64,000 nucleotides of DNA from Alphaproteobacteria bacterium. GTDB taxonomy: Bacteria > Pseudomonadota > Alphaproteobacteria > Reyranellales > Reyranellaceae. This document shows, piece after piece, positions 16,814 through 26,114 of the stretch. The stretch spans positions 172,455-236,454 of the forward strand of contig JAHBYP010000008.1 of the NCBI GenBank assembly GCA_019635875.1. The letters run 5' to 3'. The notes under the pieces were generated by a model. The model had not been told where the DNA came from. It saw only the letters and a program-made list of their open reading frames with translations, and made no database searches. The first letter of the stretch is position 1, and every line of letters begins with the position of its first letter. Made by a program: the position numbers and the translations under genes.

Positions 16814-17980
16814 ATGGATTTCGCCTTCACCGACGACCAGCTCGCGATCCGCGACAGCGTCGAGAAGCTGTGCGCGCGCTTCGACGACGCCTACTGGCTG
16901 AAGAAGGACAAGGAAGGCGGCTTCCCGAGCGACTTCTACGCCGCGATGGCCGACTCCGGCTGGCTCGGCATCGCCATGCCCGAGGAGTATGGCGGCGCCG
17001 GGCTGGGCATCACCGAGGCGGCGCTGCTGATGCAGACCGTATCAGGCTCGGGCGCCGGCTTCAGCGGCGCCTCGGCGATCCATCTCAACATCTTCGGGCC
17101 CAACCCGATCGTGGTGTTCGGCACCAGGGAGCAGAAGCAGCGCATACTGCCCGACATCATCCAGGGCAGGGTCAAGGGCTGCTTCGCCGTGACCGAGCCC
17201 AATGCCGGGCTCAACACCACGGCGCTGGAAACCAAGGCCGAGCGCGACGGCAACCAGTACGTCGTGCACGGCAAGAAGGTGTGGACCACGACGGCGCAGA
17301 TCGCCGACAAGATGCTGCTGATCGCCCGCACCACGCCGCGCGAGCAGTGTCGCAAGGCGACCGACGGCCTGTCGCTGTTCTACACCGACTTCGATCGGTC
17401 GAAGATCGAGGTGCGCGAGATCGACAAGATGGGCCGCAAGGCGATCGACACCAACCAGATCTTCATCGACGGGCTGAAGGTGCCGCTCGAGGACCGCATC
17501 GGCGAGGAAGGCAAGGGCTTCCACTATCTGCTGCACGGGCTGAACCCGGAGCGCGTACTGATCGCCGCCGAGGCAGTGGGGCTGGGTCGGCTGGCGCTGC
17601 AGAAGGCCACGCAATACGCCAAGGAGCGCGTCGTCTTCGGCCGGCCGATCGGCAAGAACCAGGCGATCCAGCATCCCCTGGCCAGGAACTGGATGGAGCT
17701 CGAGGCCGCCGACCTGCTGACCTTCAAGGCCGCCTCGCTCTACGACAGCGGCAAGGAGTGCGGTGCGGAGGCCAATGCGGCAAAGTACATGGCGGCCGAG
17801 GCGGCGTTCCACGCCTGCGAGCGCGCGGTGCTGACCCATGGCGGCTACGGCTACGCCAAGGAGTTCCACGTCGAGCGCTACATGCGCGAGATCATGATCG
17901 CGCGCATCGCGCCGGTCAGCGCCGAGCTGATCCTGTGCTACATCGCCGAACGCGCGCTGGGGCTGCCGAAATCGTACTAA
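16814..17980 (+). CDS. Acyl-CoA dehydrogenase
   Basis: 388-aa flavoprotein, alpha-beta-desaturating an acyl-CoA and passing electrons to ETF. N-terminal helical domain ends at MPEEYGGAGLG; FAD-contacting CFAVTEPNAGLNT and VWTTTAQIADKML lie in the middle domain; the C-terminal helices contain FGRPIGKNQAIQHPLA and HGGYGYAKEF. The catalytic Glu of medium-chain enzymes (YEGT) is absent; Glu246 in GLNPERV lies where isovaleryl-CoA dehydrogenases carry their base, suggesting that subtype. It sits downstream of the palindromic element and directly before a dispersed repeat. Confidence 0.9.
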   Translation: MDFAFTDDQLAIRDSVEKLCARFDDAYWLKKDKEGGFPSDFYAAMADSGWLGIAMPEEYGGAGLGITEAALLMQTVSGSGAGFSGASAIHLNIFGPNPIVVFGTREQKQRILPDIIQGRVKGCFAVTEPNAGLNTTALETKAERDGNQYVVHGKKVWTTTAQIADKMLLIARTTPREQCRKATDGLSLFYTDFDRSKIEVREIDKMGRKAIDTNQIFIDGLKVPLEDRIGEEGKGFHYLLHGLNPERVLIAAEAVGLGRLALQKATQYAKERVVFGRPIGKNQAIQHPLARNWMELEAADLLTFKAASLYDSGKECGAEANAAKYMAAEAAFHACERAVLTHGGYGYAKEFHVERYMREIMIARIAPVSAELILCYIAERALGLPKSY

Positions 17981-18115
17981 CCTGTCATCCCGAGCGCAGC
18001 GAGGGATCCAGGGCGGCCGTAGATCCCTCGCTGCGCTCGGGATGACAGGGCGGCGCCGAATTCGGGCTCGTCGCTCTAGAGTCACCTGGATCCTTCGCTG
18101 CGCTCGGGATGACAG
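17981..18115. repeat. Dispersed palindromic repeat, one full and one half copy
   Basis: Arms 17981-18008 and 18022-18049 are perfect 28-nt inverted copies built on TGTCATCCCGAGCG, with a 13-nt loop. A further half copy lies at 18088-18115 with one change. The element starts on the base after the acyl-CoA dehydrogenase stop and ends just before the convergent FAD oxidoreductase stop, so it may serve as a bidirectional terminator. Relatives occur at 31451, 36445, 38853 and 42314. Confidence 0.85.
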
Positions 18116-18120
18116 TAGCA

Positions 18121-19302
18121 TCAGATGATGTTGTGCTCGACGATCGGGCGGTTGGCGGCGATGCGCTCGAAGCCGAAAGGCGTGAGGTCGAGGCTGACAA
18201 AGCGGCCGTGCGCGATCAGCTCGGCCACCGCGCGGCCGGTCGCCGGCGATTGCTGGATGCCGTGACCGCTGAAGCCGGTGGCGAAGATCAGGTTCGAGAT
18301 CGTCGGATGTGGCCCGACGATGCCGTTATGGTCGAAGGTGTTGTACTCATAGTAGCCGGCCCAGGCGCTCACCACCTTCACCGACTCGAAAGCCGGCACG
18401 CGAGCCGCCAAGGGCGACCAGATCAGCTCGTCCCACTCGCTGTGGTCGACCTCCAGCGGCAGTTCATGGACGTCGTTCTGCGGCAACGGCGGCGCGCCCG
18501 CCAGCCAGTAGCGGCCCTCCGGACGGAACCAGATGCCCGAGGCATCGATGGTCAGCGGCGCGCCCTCGAAGCGCTCGCGGCAGTCGAAAACAAAGACGCA
18601 GCGCCGCCGCGCCTCGACCGGCAGGCTTGCGCCGGCCATCGCCGCCACCGATGCCGACCATGGACCACCGGCATTGACCACGACACCGGCGGCGATCGAC
18701 TCGCCGGAGCGCAGCCGCAGGCTCGTCACGCGGCTCCCGGCGAGCTCCATGCCGACGACCTCGTCGTGCAGGTAGACCGTACCCTGCGATCGCGCCTTGC
18801 GGCGGAACGCCTGCATCAGCGCCGGTCCGTCGAACCAGCCTTCGTTGGCCGTGCCGAGCGAGGCCAGCGCGATGCCATCCAGATCCATCCACGGATAGCG
18901 CGCCACGACCTCATCGGGCTCGAGCAGCGCCACGTCGCAGCCTTCGGCGCACTGGATGGCATGGTTGTCGCGCAGCACCGGCACGCCGGCGGGCGTGGCG
19001 AGGAACAGGTAGCCGGGCTCGCGCAGGCCGAGCTCGACCGGCGGCTCGCCCTCGACGCCCAGATGCGCATTCACGTCGCGCAGGAAGCCGATCCCGAAGC
19101 GCGACAGCGCGATATTGAGCGGCGTGGAGAATTGCTGGCGGATCGAGCTGGCGCTGAGCGCCGACGATGCGCGGGCGTAGGCCGGATCGCGCTCGATCAC
19201 GACGACACGCCCCTTCCATCCGCGATCGCGCGTCAGCCAATAGGCGATCGAGCTGCCGACGGCGCCGCCGCCGACGATCGCCACGTCGCACGAGCCGCTC
19301 AT
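18121..19302 (-). CDS. FAD-dependent oxidoreductase (DAO / glycine-oxidase family)
   Basis: 393 aa. The dinucleotide motif VAIVGGGAVGSS is at residues 7-18, followed by the acidic strand end VIERDP and RQQFSTPLNIALSRFG. The C-terminal half contains GPHPTISNLIFATGFSGHGI, typical of D-amino-acid oxidase, sarcosine oxidase and dimethylglycine oxidase relatives. It probably oxidises the C-N bond of an amino acid or secondary amine. Its ATG overlaps the DctM stop (ATGA), so it is translated with the TRAP transporter and should act on the imported compound. Confidence 0.88.
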   Translation of the reverse strand: MSGSCDVAIVGGGAVGSSIAYWLTRDRGWKGRVVVIERDPAYARASSALSASSIRQQFSTPLNIALSRFGIGFLRDVNAHLGVEGEPPVELGLREPGYLFLATPAGVPVLRDNHAIQCAEGCDVALLEPDEVVARYPWMDLDGIALASLGTANEGWFDGPALMQAFRRKARSQGTVYLHDEVVGMELAGSRVTSLRLRSGESIAAGVVVNAGGPWSASVAAMAGASLPVEARRRCVFVFDCRERFEGAPLTIDASGIWFRPEGRYWLAGAPPLPQNDVHELPLEVDHSEWDELIWSPLAARVPAFESVKVVSAWAGYYEYNTFDHNGIVGPHPTISNLIFATGFSGHGIQQSPATGRAVAELIAHGRFVSLDLTPFGFERIAANRPIVEHNII

Positions 19303-20600
19303 GACAGGACGCGCGGCAACCACAGGGCGATATCGGGGAACAGGGCGATCGTCATGGTGAACAGCACCATGATGATCAGGTAGGGCATCGTGACGCGCGC
19401 GATGTAGCCCAGCCCGTCCTGGGTGAGGCCCTGGATCACGAACAGGTTGAAGCCCACCGGCGGCGTGATCTGCGACATCTCGACCACCAGCACGAGGAAG
19501 ACGCCGAACCAGATCTCGTCGAAGCCGGCGGCCTTAACGATCGGCAGCACGATCGGCAGGGTCATGACGATCATGCTGAAGCCGTCGAGAAAGCAGCCCA
19601 GCACGATGTAGAACAACGTCAACGCGAGGATCAGCAGGAGGGGCGCAAGGCCGAGGCTGCTGACGAAGCCGGCGATGGCCGCGGGAATGCCGAGGAAGGC
19701 CGCGGCGTTGCCGAGGATCGAGGCGCCCAGCACGATCATCGCGATCATGCTGCAGGTCAGCACCGAGCCGAGCGCCACGTCGCGCAGCGTGCGCAGGGTG
19801 AGCCCGCCCTGGGCGCGCGCGACGAAGATCGCGCCCAGCACGCCCACCGCGGCGGCCTGCGAGGGCGTCGCCAGGCCGCCATACATCGAGCCCAGCACGC
19901 AGAGGATCAGAAAGATCGCCGGCGCCAGGTCGCGCAGCGCGGCGAAACGCTGCGGCCATGGCATCGAGCGCATCGCGTGCTCCGACGCCGGCACCAGCGA
20001 CGGCTTGATCGTGGTGTGCAGCATGACCCAGGCCATGAAGCACGCCGCCAGCAGCACGCCGGGGATGAAGCCGGCGGTGAACAGCTTCAGAACCGAGACG
20101 TCGCCCAGCACGCCGTAGATGATCATGATGTTCGACGGCGGGATCAGGAAGCCCAGCGTGCCGGCGCCGGCCAGGCTGCCGACGGCGATGTCCCTGGAGT
20201 AGCCGCGTCGCGTCAGCTCGTCGAGCGAGATGCGGCCCACGACCTGCGTCGTCGCCGCCGAGGAGCCGGAGATCGCGGCGAAGATCGAGCAGCCCACGAC
20301 GTTGACGTGCACCAGCCGCCCGGGCAGCAGGGCGGCCCAGGGCGCGAGGCCGCCGAACAGCTTGCGCGAGAGCTGGGTGCGGAACAGCAGCTCGCCCATG
20401 ACGATGAACAGCGGCAGCGCCAGCAGTTCCTGTGTGGTCAGGATGTTCCAGGCGTATTGCGGCAGCAGGCGCTCGAGCGGGATGTCGCGGAACACGTAGA
20501 GCAGGACGACGCCGGTCAGGCCGAGCGTCAGGCCGATCCAGATGCCGCCGGCGAGCGCGCTGAACAGCACGGCGAACATCGTCGAGACGGCGGAGAACAT
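19299..20600 (-). CDS. dctM: TRAP transporter large permease (DctM)
   Basis: 433-aa inner-membrane protein with about 12 helices. Landmarks: RTQLSRKLFGGLAPWAALLP, the GCSIFAAISGSSAATT region, GTLGFLIPPSNIMIIYG and the late QITPPVGFNLFVIQG, all standard for DctM. It is the sodium-driven permease of a tripartite periplasmic carboxylate transporter. Start at ATG 20600, 3 bp after the DctQ stop. It is followed by the coupled FAD oxidoreductase. Confidence 0.93.
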   Translation of the reverse strand: MFSAVSTMFAVLFSALAGGIWIGLTLGLTGVVLLYVFRDIPLERLLPQYAWNILTTQELLALPLFIVMGELLFRTQLSRKLFGGLAPWAALLPGRLVHVNVVGCSIFAAISGSSAATTQVVGRISLDELTRRGYSRDIAVGSLAGAGTLGFLIPPSNIMIIYGVLGDVSVLKLFTAGFIPGVLLAACFMAWVMLHTTIKPSLVPASEHAMRSMPWPQRFAALRDLAPAIFLILCVLGSMYGGLATPSQAAAVGVLGAIFVARAQGGLTLRTLRDVALGSVLTCSMIAMIVLGASILGNAAAFLGIPAAIAGFVSSLGLAPLLLILALTLFYIVLGCFLDGFSMIVMTLPIVLPIVKAAGFDEIWFGVFLVLVVEMSQITPPVGFNLFVIQGLTQDGLGYIARVTMPYLIIMVLFTMTIALFPDIALWLPRVLS

Positions 20601-20603
20601 CGT

Positions 20604-21227
20604 CTACTCCGACGCCGAGGTGAGGCGCAGCCGCGGGTCCTCGAGCTGCAGGCCGCAGACCGCCTGCAGGAAGCGGGTGACGAACTGCAGGGCGAGCAGC
20701 GCGATGCCGAAGGTGATCAGCGCCTGCGGTACCCACACCGGCGTGTCGCTGCTGATCGACGTCGCGCCGCGCATGTAGGAGCCCCAGGTGAACAGCATCA
20801 TCGAATAGGCGAGGAAGCCCGACATCACCAGGCCGGCGAGCGCGGCGACGATCTCGAGCAGACGTCGCCGCCCCGGCGAAAGCCGCGCCAGCAGCAGGGT
20901 GACGCGGATATGGCCGCCGGCGCGCAGGGTCATGGCCGCGCCGAAGGTGAAGCTCGCGGCCATCAGGTAGGAGCTGTACTCCCAGGCGTTGGGCACGCTG
21001 GCCGGCAGCTCCGCCGGCAGCCAGTCGAGACCCTTGGCGCGCAGCCAGTAGACGCTGTTGGCGACGCCGCTGACGACCACCTCGCAGATCATCAGCGTCG
21101 TCAGCGCCAGCAGGCAGCCGCCGGCGATCCAGCCGTCGAGCCGGCAGAGCCGGTCGACGGCGTCGAGCACCGGGCGCAGGAACGCGGGCGCGCCCTCGTT
21201 GAGGCTCGACGCGCGAGCCCCCGCCAT
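20604..21227 (-). CDS. dctQ: TRAP transporter small permease (DctQ)
   Basis: About 207 aa with four helices (LLALTTLMICEVVVSGVA; YLMAASFTFGAAMTL; LLEIVAALAGLVMSGFLAY; ALITFGIALLALQFVTRFL). The conserved AGGHIRVTLL lies between helices 2 and 3. It bridges DctM and the binding protein. The start could also be GTG 21236; neither has a strong ribosome site. It lies 28 bp after DctP. Confidence 0.88.
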   Translation of the reverse strand: MAGARASSLNEGAPAFLRPVLDAVDRLCRLDGWIAGGCLLALTTLMICEVVVSGVANSVYWLRAKGLDWLPAELPASVPNAWEYSSYLMAASFTFGAAMTLRAGGHIRVTLLLARLSPGRRRLLEIVAALAGLVMSGFLAYSMMLFTWGSYMRGATSISSDTPVWVPQALITFGIALLALQFVTRFLQAVCGLQLEDPRLRLTSASE

Positions 21228-21255
21228 TTCCGTCACCGGCCGGGACCTTGCCGGA

Positions 21256-22266
21256 TCAGGCGCGCTTGACCTCGGCGAGATAGGCCTTGATCGGCTTCTC
21301 CGAGGCGCCGACACGCTTCATGTAGGCCTCGAGCAGGCTTGCCGTGCGCTTGCGCAGGTCGGCCATCATGGCGGCCGACGGCACGACCATCTCCATGCCG
21401 CCCTCGGTCAGCCGCTTGGAGCTGTCGGTGTCGGCCTTCTGGCTGGTCGCCCAGAACTGCGGTTCCATCTTGGCCGCCAGCTCGACGATGGCCTTCTGGT
21501 GCGCGGCCGACAGCTTCTTCCACGAGTCGTTGTTGACCGTGACGATCTGCGAGGACCACTGGTGATTGGTCTGGTGGAAGAACTTCAGGAACTCCCAGAA
21601 CTTGCCGTCGACGCCCGACACCGACGAGGTCGAGACGCCCGCGACCGCGCCGGACGCGAGCGCCGGGATGGTCTCGCCCCAGGGGATCAGCGCCGGCGCC
21701 ATGCCGATCGCCGCCGTCAGGTCCTGCGAGTTCTTGTCCGGCACGCGGATCTTGATGCCCTTCAGCGCGTCGACGGTCTCCGCCTTGACCTTCAGGTGCA
21801 GGTACTGCGTCGGCCACGGCACCATGTAGAGGATCTTCTGGTTGTTGCGTGCCGCGACCTTCTCGTACTCCGGCCGCAGGTGCTTGTGCAGCACCTTGAG
21901 CTCGTCGGCGCTGCCGACCAGGAACGGCACGCCCTCGGTGCCGAGCAGCGGCTCGTCGCCGACCTGCTGGACGTTGAGCACGTCGGCCATCGGCACCAGG
22001 CCGTCGCGCACCGCGCGCAGATGCTCCGGTCCCTTGAAGCCGAGCTGCCCGCCGGCCTTGACCGTGATGTCGAGCGCGCCGCCGGTGGCGGTCTTCACCG
22101 CCTCGGCGAACAGCTTGCAGTTCTGGGTGTGGAAATTGCCGTCCGGCCACACCGTCGACAGATCCCATTTCAGGGTCGACTGGGCGCGCGCCGCCCAGGG
22201 CGCCGCCAGGGTCACCGCCGCTGCGCCCGCACCGATCCGGAATACCTGCCTGCGTGAAGTGGTCAT
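21256..22266 (-). CDS. dctP: TRAP transporter substrate-binding protein (DctP)
   Basis: 336 aa. The N terminus TSRRQVFRIGAGAAAV followed by APWAARAQ is a twin-arginine signal with cleavage near residue 29, so the protein is exported folded. The mature part is a DctP-type binding fold (WPDGNFHTQNCKLFAEAV, GPEHLRAVRDGLVPMADVL, KGIKIRVPDKNSQDLTAAIG with the conserved Arg that grips a carboxylate). The imported ligand is therefore probably an organic acid; its identity is unknown. ATG 22266 has an AGGGGG site 7 nt upstream. Confidence 0.9.
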   Translation of the reverse strand: MTTSRRQVFRIGAGAAAVTLAAPWAARAQSTLKWDLSTVWPDGNFHTQNCKLFAEAVKTATGGALDITVKAGGQLGFKGPEHLRAVRDGLVPMADVLNVQQVGDEPLLGTEGVPFLVGSADELKVLHKHLRPEYEKVAARNNQKILYMVPWPTQYLHLKVKAETVDALKGIKIRVPDKNSQDLTAAIGMAPALIPWGETIPALASGAVAGVSTSSVSGVDGKFWEFLKFFHQTNHQWSSQIVTVNNDSWKKLSAAHQKAIVELAAKMEPQFWATSQKADTDSSKRLTEGGMEMVVPSAAMMADLRKRTASLLEAYMKRVGASEKPIKAYLAEVKRA

Positions 22267-22286
22267 CGTCTGCCCCCTGTTGTTGG

Positions 22287-23954
22287 TCATTCCGCCGCCT
22301 TCAACGGCAGCCCGTAGACACGTTCGGCCGTCTCGCGCGAGACCAGCCCTTCCTCGACATCGTGCGCGATCGCCCCGGGGTCGCGCGACCGGGGATCGCC
22401 GATCCCGGCGCCGCCCGGCGTCATGATCACCAGCCGCTCGCCCGGCGCGATCTGCTGGAAGCCTTTGCCCTTGAGCTTCTGCCCTGTCGTCAGGCCGACA
22501 TAGCCGGCCGCGCCGTCGACGCCGCCGTCGCGCCCGCGTGGCGGATAATCGATGCGGTCGTAGGCGGCCAGCAGGTCGAACGGCATGTCGACGCCGGAGG
22601 AGACCTCGATGATCTGCCCCATGCCGCCGCGCGTGCGCCCGGCGCCGCCGCTCTCGGGCCGCAGCTCCTTCTTCCAGAAGATCAGCGGCGTGATCGATTC
22701 GGCGATCTCCACCGGCGTGCCGCGCACGCCCGAGGGATAGGCGGTCGCCGACAGGCCGTCGGCCGCCGGCCGCGCGCCGGTGCCGCCGTTGCTGGTGATG
22801 GCGACGGAGAAGCCGTAATTGCCGCCGTCACCGTCCTTCACCATGCCGCGCACGTTGATGTTCCACAGGCACGAGGTGCCTTCGGCCGGCACGCGATCGG
22901 GAATCGCCTGGCGCATGCAGCCGAACACCATGTCAGGCAGCATCTGGCCGATGACGTGGCGTGACAGCACCGGCGCCGGCTTCAGCGCGTTGAGGATGCT
23001 GCCCTCGGGCGCCGAGACGGTGAGCGGCTCGAGCGAGCCGGCGTTGTTGGGGATGCGGGCGCTGACGATGCAGCCCAGGCCGAACACGGTGTAGGCCGTG
23101 GTGTAGGCATGCGGCACGTTGATGCCGCGCGCGGCCTGCGGGTCGGTGCCGGTGTAGTCGACGTGGATGCCGGTTTCGCTGACTGTGGCCGTGGCCACCA
23201 GCCTGATCGGCTGGTCGTAGCCGTCGACGATCATCTCGTTGCGCCACGAGCCCTTGGGCAATCTGGCGATCTCCGCCAGCACGGCGGCACGGCTGTTGTC
23301 GATGATGAAGGTGGCGAGCTCGTCGAGATCGTCGAGATTGAACTCCTCCATCATCTCGACCAGGCGGCGGCAGCCGACATCGTTGCAGCCGGCCAGCGAG
23401 TAGACGTCGCCCTCGGTGTCGACCGGCGTGCGCGTGTTGGCGCGGATCATCGCCAGCAGGGTCTCGTTCATCTTCCCCTGCTCGGCGAGCTTGAGCATGG
23501 GGATGTAGAGCCCCTCCATGAACACGTCGGTGGCATCCGGGCCGAAGCCGATGCCGCCGATGTCCATGATGTGGCTGGTGCAGGAGAACAGCGCGACCAG
23601 CCTGCCGTTCCTGAAGCAGGGCGTGGTCAGCACGAAATCGTTTGTGTGGCCGGTGCCCATCCAAGGGTCGTTGGTGACGTAGATGTCGCCGGCCTTCATG
23701 GTCTCGACCGGGAAGTGCCGGATGAAATGCTTCACCGACTCGGCCATCGAGTTCACGTGGCCCGGTGTGCCGGTGACCGCCTGCGCCAGCATGCGGCCCT
23801 TGAGGTCGAAGACGCCGGCCGACAGATCGCCGGCCTCGCGCACGATCGAGCTGAACGCCGTGCGCATCAGGGTCTGGGCCTGCTCCTCGACCACCGCGAT
23901 CAGGCGGTTCCACATGATCTGCAGGTCGATCTGGCCAAGGCTGTTGGACGCCAT
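22287..23954 (-). CDS. hyuB: Hydantoinase B / oxoprolinase family subunit
   Basis: 555 aa, the usual HyuB length. Typical features: LMRTAFSSIVREAGDLSAGVF, TPGHVNSMAESVKHF, GDIYVTNDPWMGTGHTNDF, CTSHIMDIGG, and the Gly-rich PGGAGIGDPRSRDP at the C terminus. HyuA and HyuB form an ATP-dependent enzyme that opens cyclic amides such as 5-oxoproline or N-substituted hydantoins. Its partner HyuA is on the same strand but 2.1 kb upstream, separated by an MFS gene and an opposite-strand regulator. The TRAP genes follow within 20 bp. Confidence 0.91.
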   Translation of the reverse strand: MASNSLGQIDLQIMWNRLIAVVEEQAQTLMRTAFSSIVREAGDLSAGVFDLKGRMLAQAVTGTPGHVNSMAESVKHFIRHFPVETMKAGDIYVTNDPWMGTGHTNDFVLTTPCFRNGRLVALFSCTSHIMDIGGIGFGPDATDVFMEGLYIPMLKLAEQGKMNETLLAMIRANTRTPVDTEGDVYSLAGCNDVGCRRLVEMMEEFNLDDLDELATFIIDNSRAAVLAEIARLPKGSWRNEMIVDGYDQPIRLVATATVSETGIHVDYTGTDPQAARGINVPHAYTTAYTVFGLGCIVSARIPNNAGSLEPLTVSAPEGSILNALKPAPVLSRHVIGQMLPDMVFGCMRQAIPDRVPAEGTSCLWNINVRGMVKDGDGGNYGFSVAITSNGGTGARPAADGLSATAYPSGVRGTPVEIAESITPLIFWKKELRPESGGAGRTRGGMGQIIEVSSGVDMPFDLLAAYDRIDYPPRGRDGGVDGAAGYVGLTTGQKLKGKGFQQIAPGERLVIMTPGGAGIGDPRSRDPGAIAHDVEEGLVSRETAERVYGLPLKAAE

Positions 23955-24006
23955 AATCTGTGAGCTCTCCTCGACGCGGAGCGACGCAAACTCCGTGCCG
24001 CGGAAC

Positions 24007-25410
24007 TTAGGCGTTTGCGGCGCGCGCCGCCAGAGAAGTCGTGCGGATGGCTGCGACGAATGCGCCGACGGACAGGGCCGCGGCGACGCCGAATACCACC
24101 ATCACGGCAAGGATCACGTCGTCCTGCGTCGTGGCACGTGTGAAGCCTGCGAGATTGGCGACCAGGCCGGTCACGGCGCCGCCCACCGCGTAGCCGGCGG
24201 ATTGCACGGTCGGCAGCAGCCCCGAAGCGCGGTCGCGCTCGGCGTCGCCGGCCGCCACCATCACGGTCTGGTTGAGGAACGCCCAGGTGACCCCGAAGCC
24301 GGAGCCGACCGCGACCTGGGCCGCGACAAGCACCACCAGCAGGTCATGGCGGAACGCCAGCATCGTGCCGACGAAGCCCAGCGTCAGCAGCGCGGGGCCG
24401 GCGCACACCGCCAGCCGCCTGCGTCTTGCGCTCACGACATTGGCGATCGGGATCGCGGCGCCGCTCCACGACAGCGCCATGATCGCGCCGATGGCGCCGG
24501 CCAAGGTCGGCGTGAATCCCCAGAGCGTCTGCAGCAGCAACACGAGATAGACGGTGGACGCCGCGTTCGCCATCGGCATGAGCAGCACGACCCACAGGCC
24601 GTTGCCGACGATCGTGCGCGGCGAGAAGGCATCGCGCGGCATCAGCCGCGTGCGGCCGCGACGATCGAGCAGCACGGCGCAAGCCAGCAGGACCGCGGCC
24701 CCCAGCAGCAGGGCGGCCGAGACACTGACCTCGTGCGCGATGCTGGCGAGCGATACCAGCATGATGCCGACGCCGATGATGGCCAGCCGGGTCAGAGGCA
24801 GCGAGAATCGGCCGGGCTCCGGCGCCGCGCGCGGTACCACCCACAGGACGAGGGCGATGAAGATCGCCGCCAGCGGCACGTTGACGAGGAACGCCGCGCG
24901 CCAGGAGATGTGCTGCGTAAGCAAGCCGGCGAGGACCGGCCCGCCGAAGCCCGCGACCGCCCAGACCACTGCCTGGATGCCGAAGACCTTGGGCACCAGC
25001 CGCAGCGGATAGAGCTGGATGGTCAGCAAGGAGACCAGCGCGGCGACGACGCCCTGGCCGATGCCCTGCAGGGCGCGGCCGACCAGCACCTGCGGCATGG
25101 TGACGGCGACGCTGGCGACGACCGAGCCCAGCAGGAAGACCACCGCGGCGGCGGTCAGCGCCAGCTGCGCGCTGAACCGGCGCTGGAGCAGCGCGGCGGA
25201 CGCACCGCTCATGATGGCGAAGACCAGGTAGACCGTGAGCGACCACGAGATCAGCGCCAGCCCATCCAGCTCCTGCACCGCCGTGGGCAGCGCCGTCGCC
25301 ACCAAGAAGGTGTTGAAGGCGTAGAGCGCCACGCCCAGGCACAACGTCACCGTCGTCGCCGTGTAGGGCGTGCGCAGAATCTCGCCCCAGCTCCCCTTCT
25401 CCTCTGTCAT
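24007..25410 (-). CDS. MFS transporter
   Basis: 467-aa major facilitator with 12 to 14 helices. The N-terminal half resembles the DHA2-type drug exporters (FNTFLVATALPTAVQEL, VGRALQGIGQGVVAALVSL), while the C-terminal half is less typical. It could export a toxic intermediate or import a substrate of the local pathway. It is divergent from the cysteine-rich regulator with 71 bp between start codons, which suggests direct control. It lies between HyuB and HyuA and splits that pair. Confidence 0.85.
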   Translation of the reverse strand: MTEEKGSWGEILRTPYTATTVTLCLGVALYAFNTFLVATALPTAVQELDGLALISWSLTVYLVFAIMSGASAALLQRRFSAQLALTAAAVVFLLGSVVASVAVTMPQVLVGRALQGIGQGVVAALVSLLTIQLYPLRLVPKVFGIQAVVWAVAGFGGPVLAGLLTQHISWRAAFLVNVPLAAIFIALVLWVVPRAAPEPGRFSLPLTRLAIIGVGIMLVSLASIAHEVSVSAALLLGAAVLLACAVLLDRRGRTRLMPRDAFSPRTIVGNGLWVVLLMPMANAASTVYLVLLLQTLWGFTPTLAGAIGAIMALSWSGAAIPIANVVSARRRRLAVCAGPALLTLGFVGTMLAFRHDLLVVLVAAQVAVGSGFGVTWAFLNQTVMVAAGDAERDRASGLLPTVQSAGYAVGGAVTGLVANLAGFTRATTQDDVILAVMVVFGVAAALSVGAFVAAIRTTSLAARAANA

Positions 25411-25432
25411 GCCGCATGCCTACAGGCCGGTC

Positions 25433-25458
25433 ATTTAGAAAGCAATAGATTGTTAAAT
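25433..25458. promoter_or_regulatory. AT-rich dyad in the divergent MFS / regulator promoter
   Basis: A conspicuously AT-rich block in very GC-rich DNA. It contains the inner palindrome CAATAGATTG (25443-25452) and outer ATTTA / TAAAT arms that are slightly off-centre. It sits between the start codons of the MFS gene (25410) and the regulator (25482), where an operator and overlapping promoters are expected. Binding by the adjacent regulator is inferred. Confidence 0.4.
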
Positions 25459-25481
25459 TGTCGCCTGCTAGAGTTCGCGCG

Positions 25482-26114
25482 ATGGATCGCACGGCGGAGC
25501 GCCTGCTCTACGCGTTGAAGGCCACGGGGGCGCAGACCGCCGCCGCGCTGGCGAAGCGGCTCGGCGTCACGCCGGTCGCGATACGCCAGATGCTGGCGCG
25601 GTTCCAGGCCGAAGGGCTGGTGGGCTTCGAGGATCGTCGCACCACCGTCGGGCGCCCCAAACGCCACTGGACCCTGAGCGAGAAGGGACACGGCCGCTTC
25701 CCCGACAGCCATGCCGGGCTGACGCTCGAGCTGTTGAACGCGACCGAAGCGGTGTTCGGTGCCGATGGCCTGGAACGCCTGATCGCGCACCGCGAAGCAT
25801 CGACCCTCGCCACCTATCGCAAGCGCCTCGCCGATGCCGGCTCGCTTGCCGAGCGGGTTAGTCGGCTGGCGAGGATCAGGACGGCCGAGGGCTACATGGC
25901 CGAGGCGCGGCGCGACGGCGACGGCATGATGCTGATCGAGAACCACTGCCCGATCTGCGCCGCGGCCAGGCGATGCCAGTCGCTCTGCCGCTCGGAGCTG
26001 CAGGTGTTCCAGGCGGCGCTTGGTCCCGATGTCGCGGTCGAGCGTCTCGACCACATCGTCACTGGCGCGCGCCGCTGCGCCTATCGCATCAGGCCCGCCG
26101 CCGCTCCAGCGTGA
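25482..26114 (+). CDS. SufR-like winged-helix regulator with C-terminal cysteine cluster
   Basis: 210 aa. Residues 5-65 form a winged helix (AAALAKRLGVTPVAIRQML, then VGRPKRHWTLSEKG as wing). The C-terminal part carries cysteines 156, 159, 165, 169 and 199 (NHCPICAAARRC, QSLC, ARRCAYRI). The 12-residue gap between Cys156 and Cys169 and the distant Cys199 recall the Fe-S ligands of SufR, so a redox or iron sensor is plausible; some ArsR/MarR-type regulators share this layout without proven clusters. It is divergent from the MFS gene and overlaps the 3' end of HyuA by 26 bp. Confidence 0.8.
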   Translation: MDRTAERLLYALKATGAQTAAALAKRLGVTPVAIRQMLARFQAEGLVGFEDRRTTVGRPKRHWTLSEKGHGRFPDSHAGLTLELLNATEAVFGADGLERLIAHREASTLATYRKRLADAGSLAERVSRLARIRTAEGYMAEARRDGDGMMLIENHCPICAAARRCQSLCRSELQVFQAALGPDVAVERLDHIVTGARRCAYRIRPAAAPA

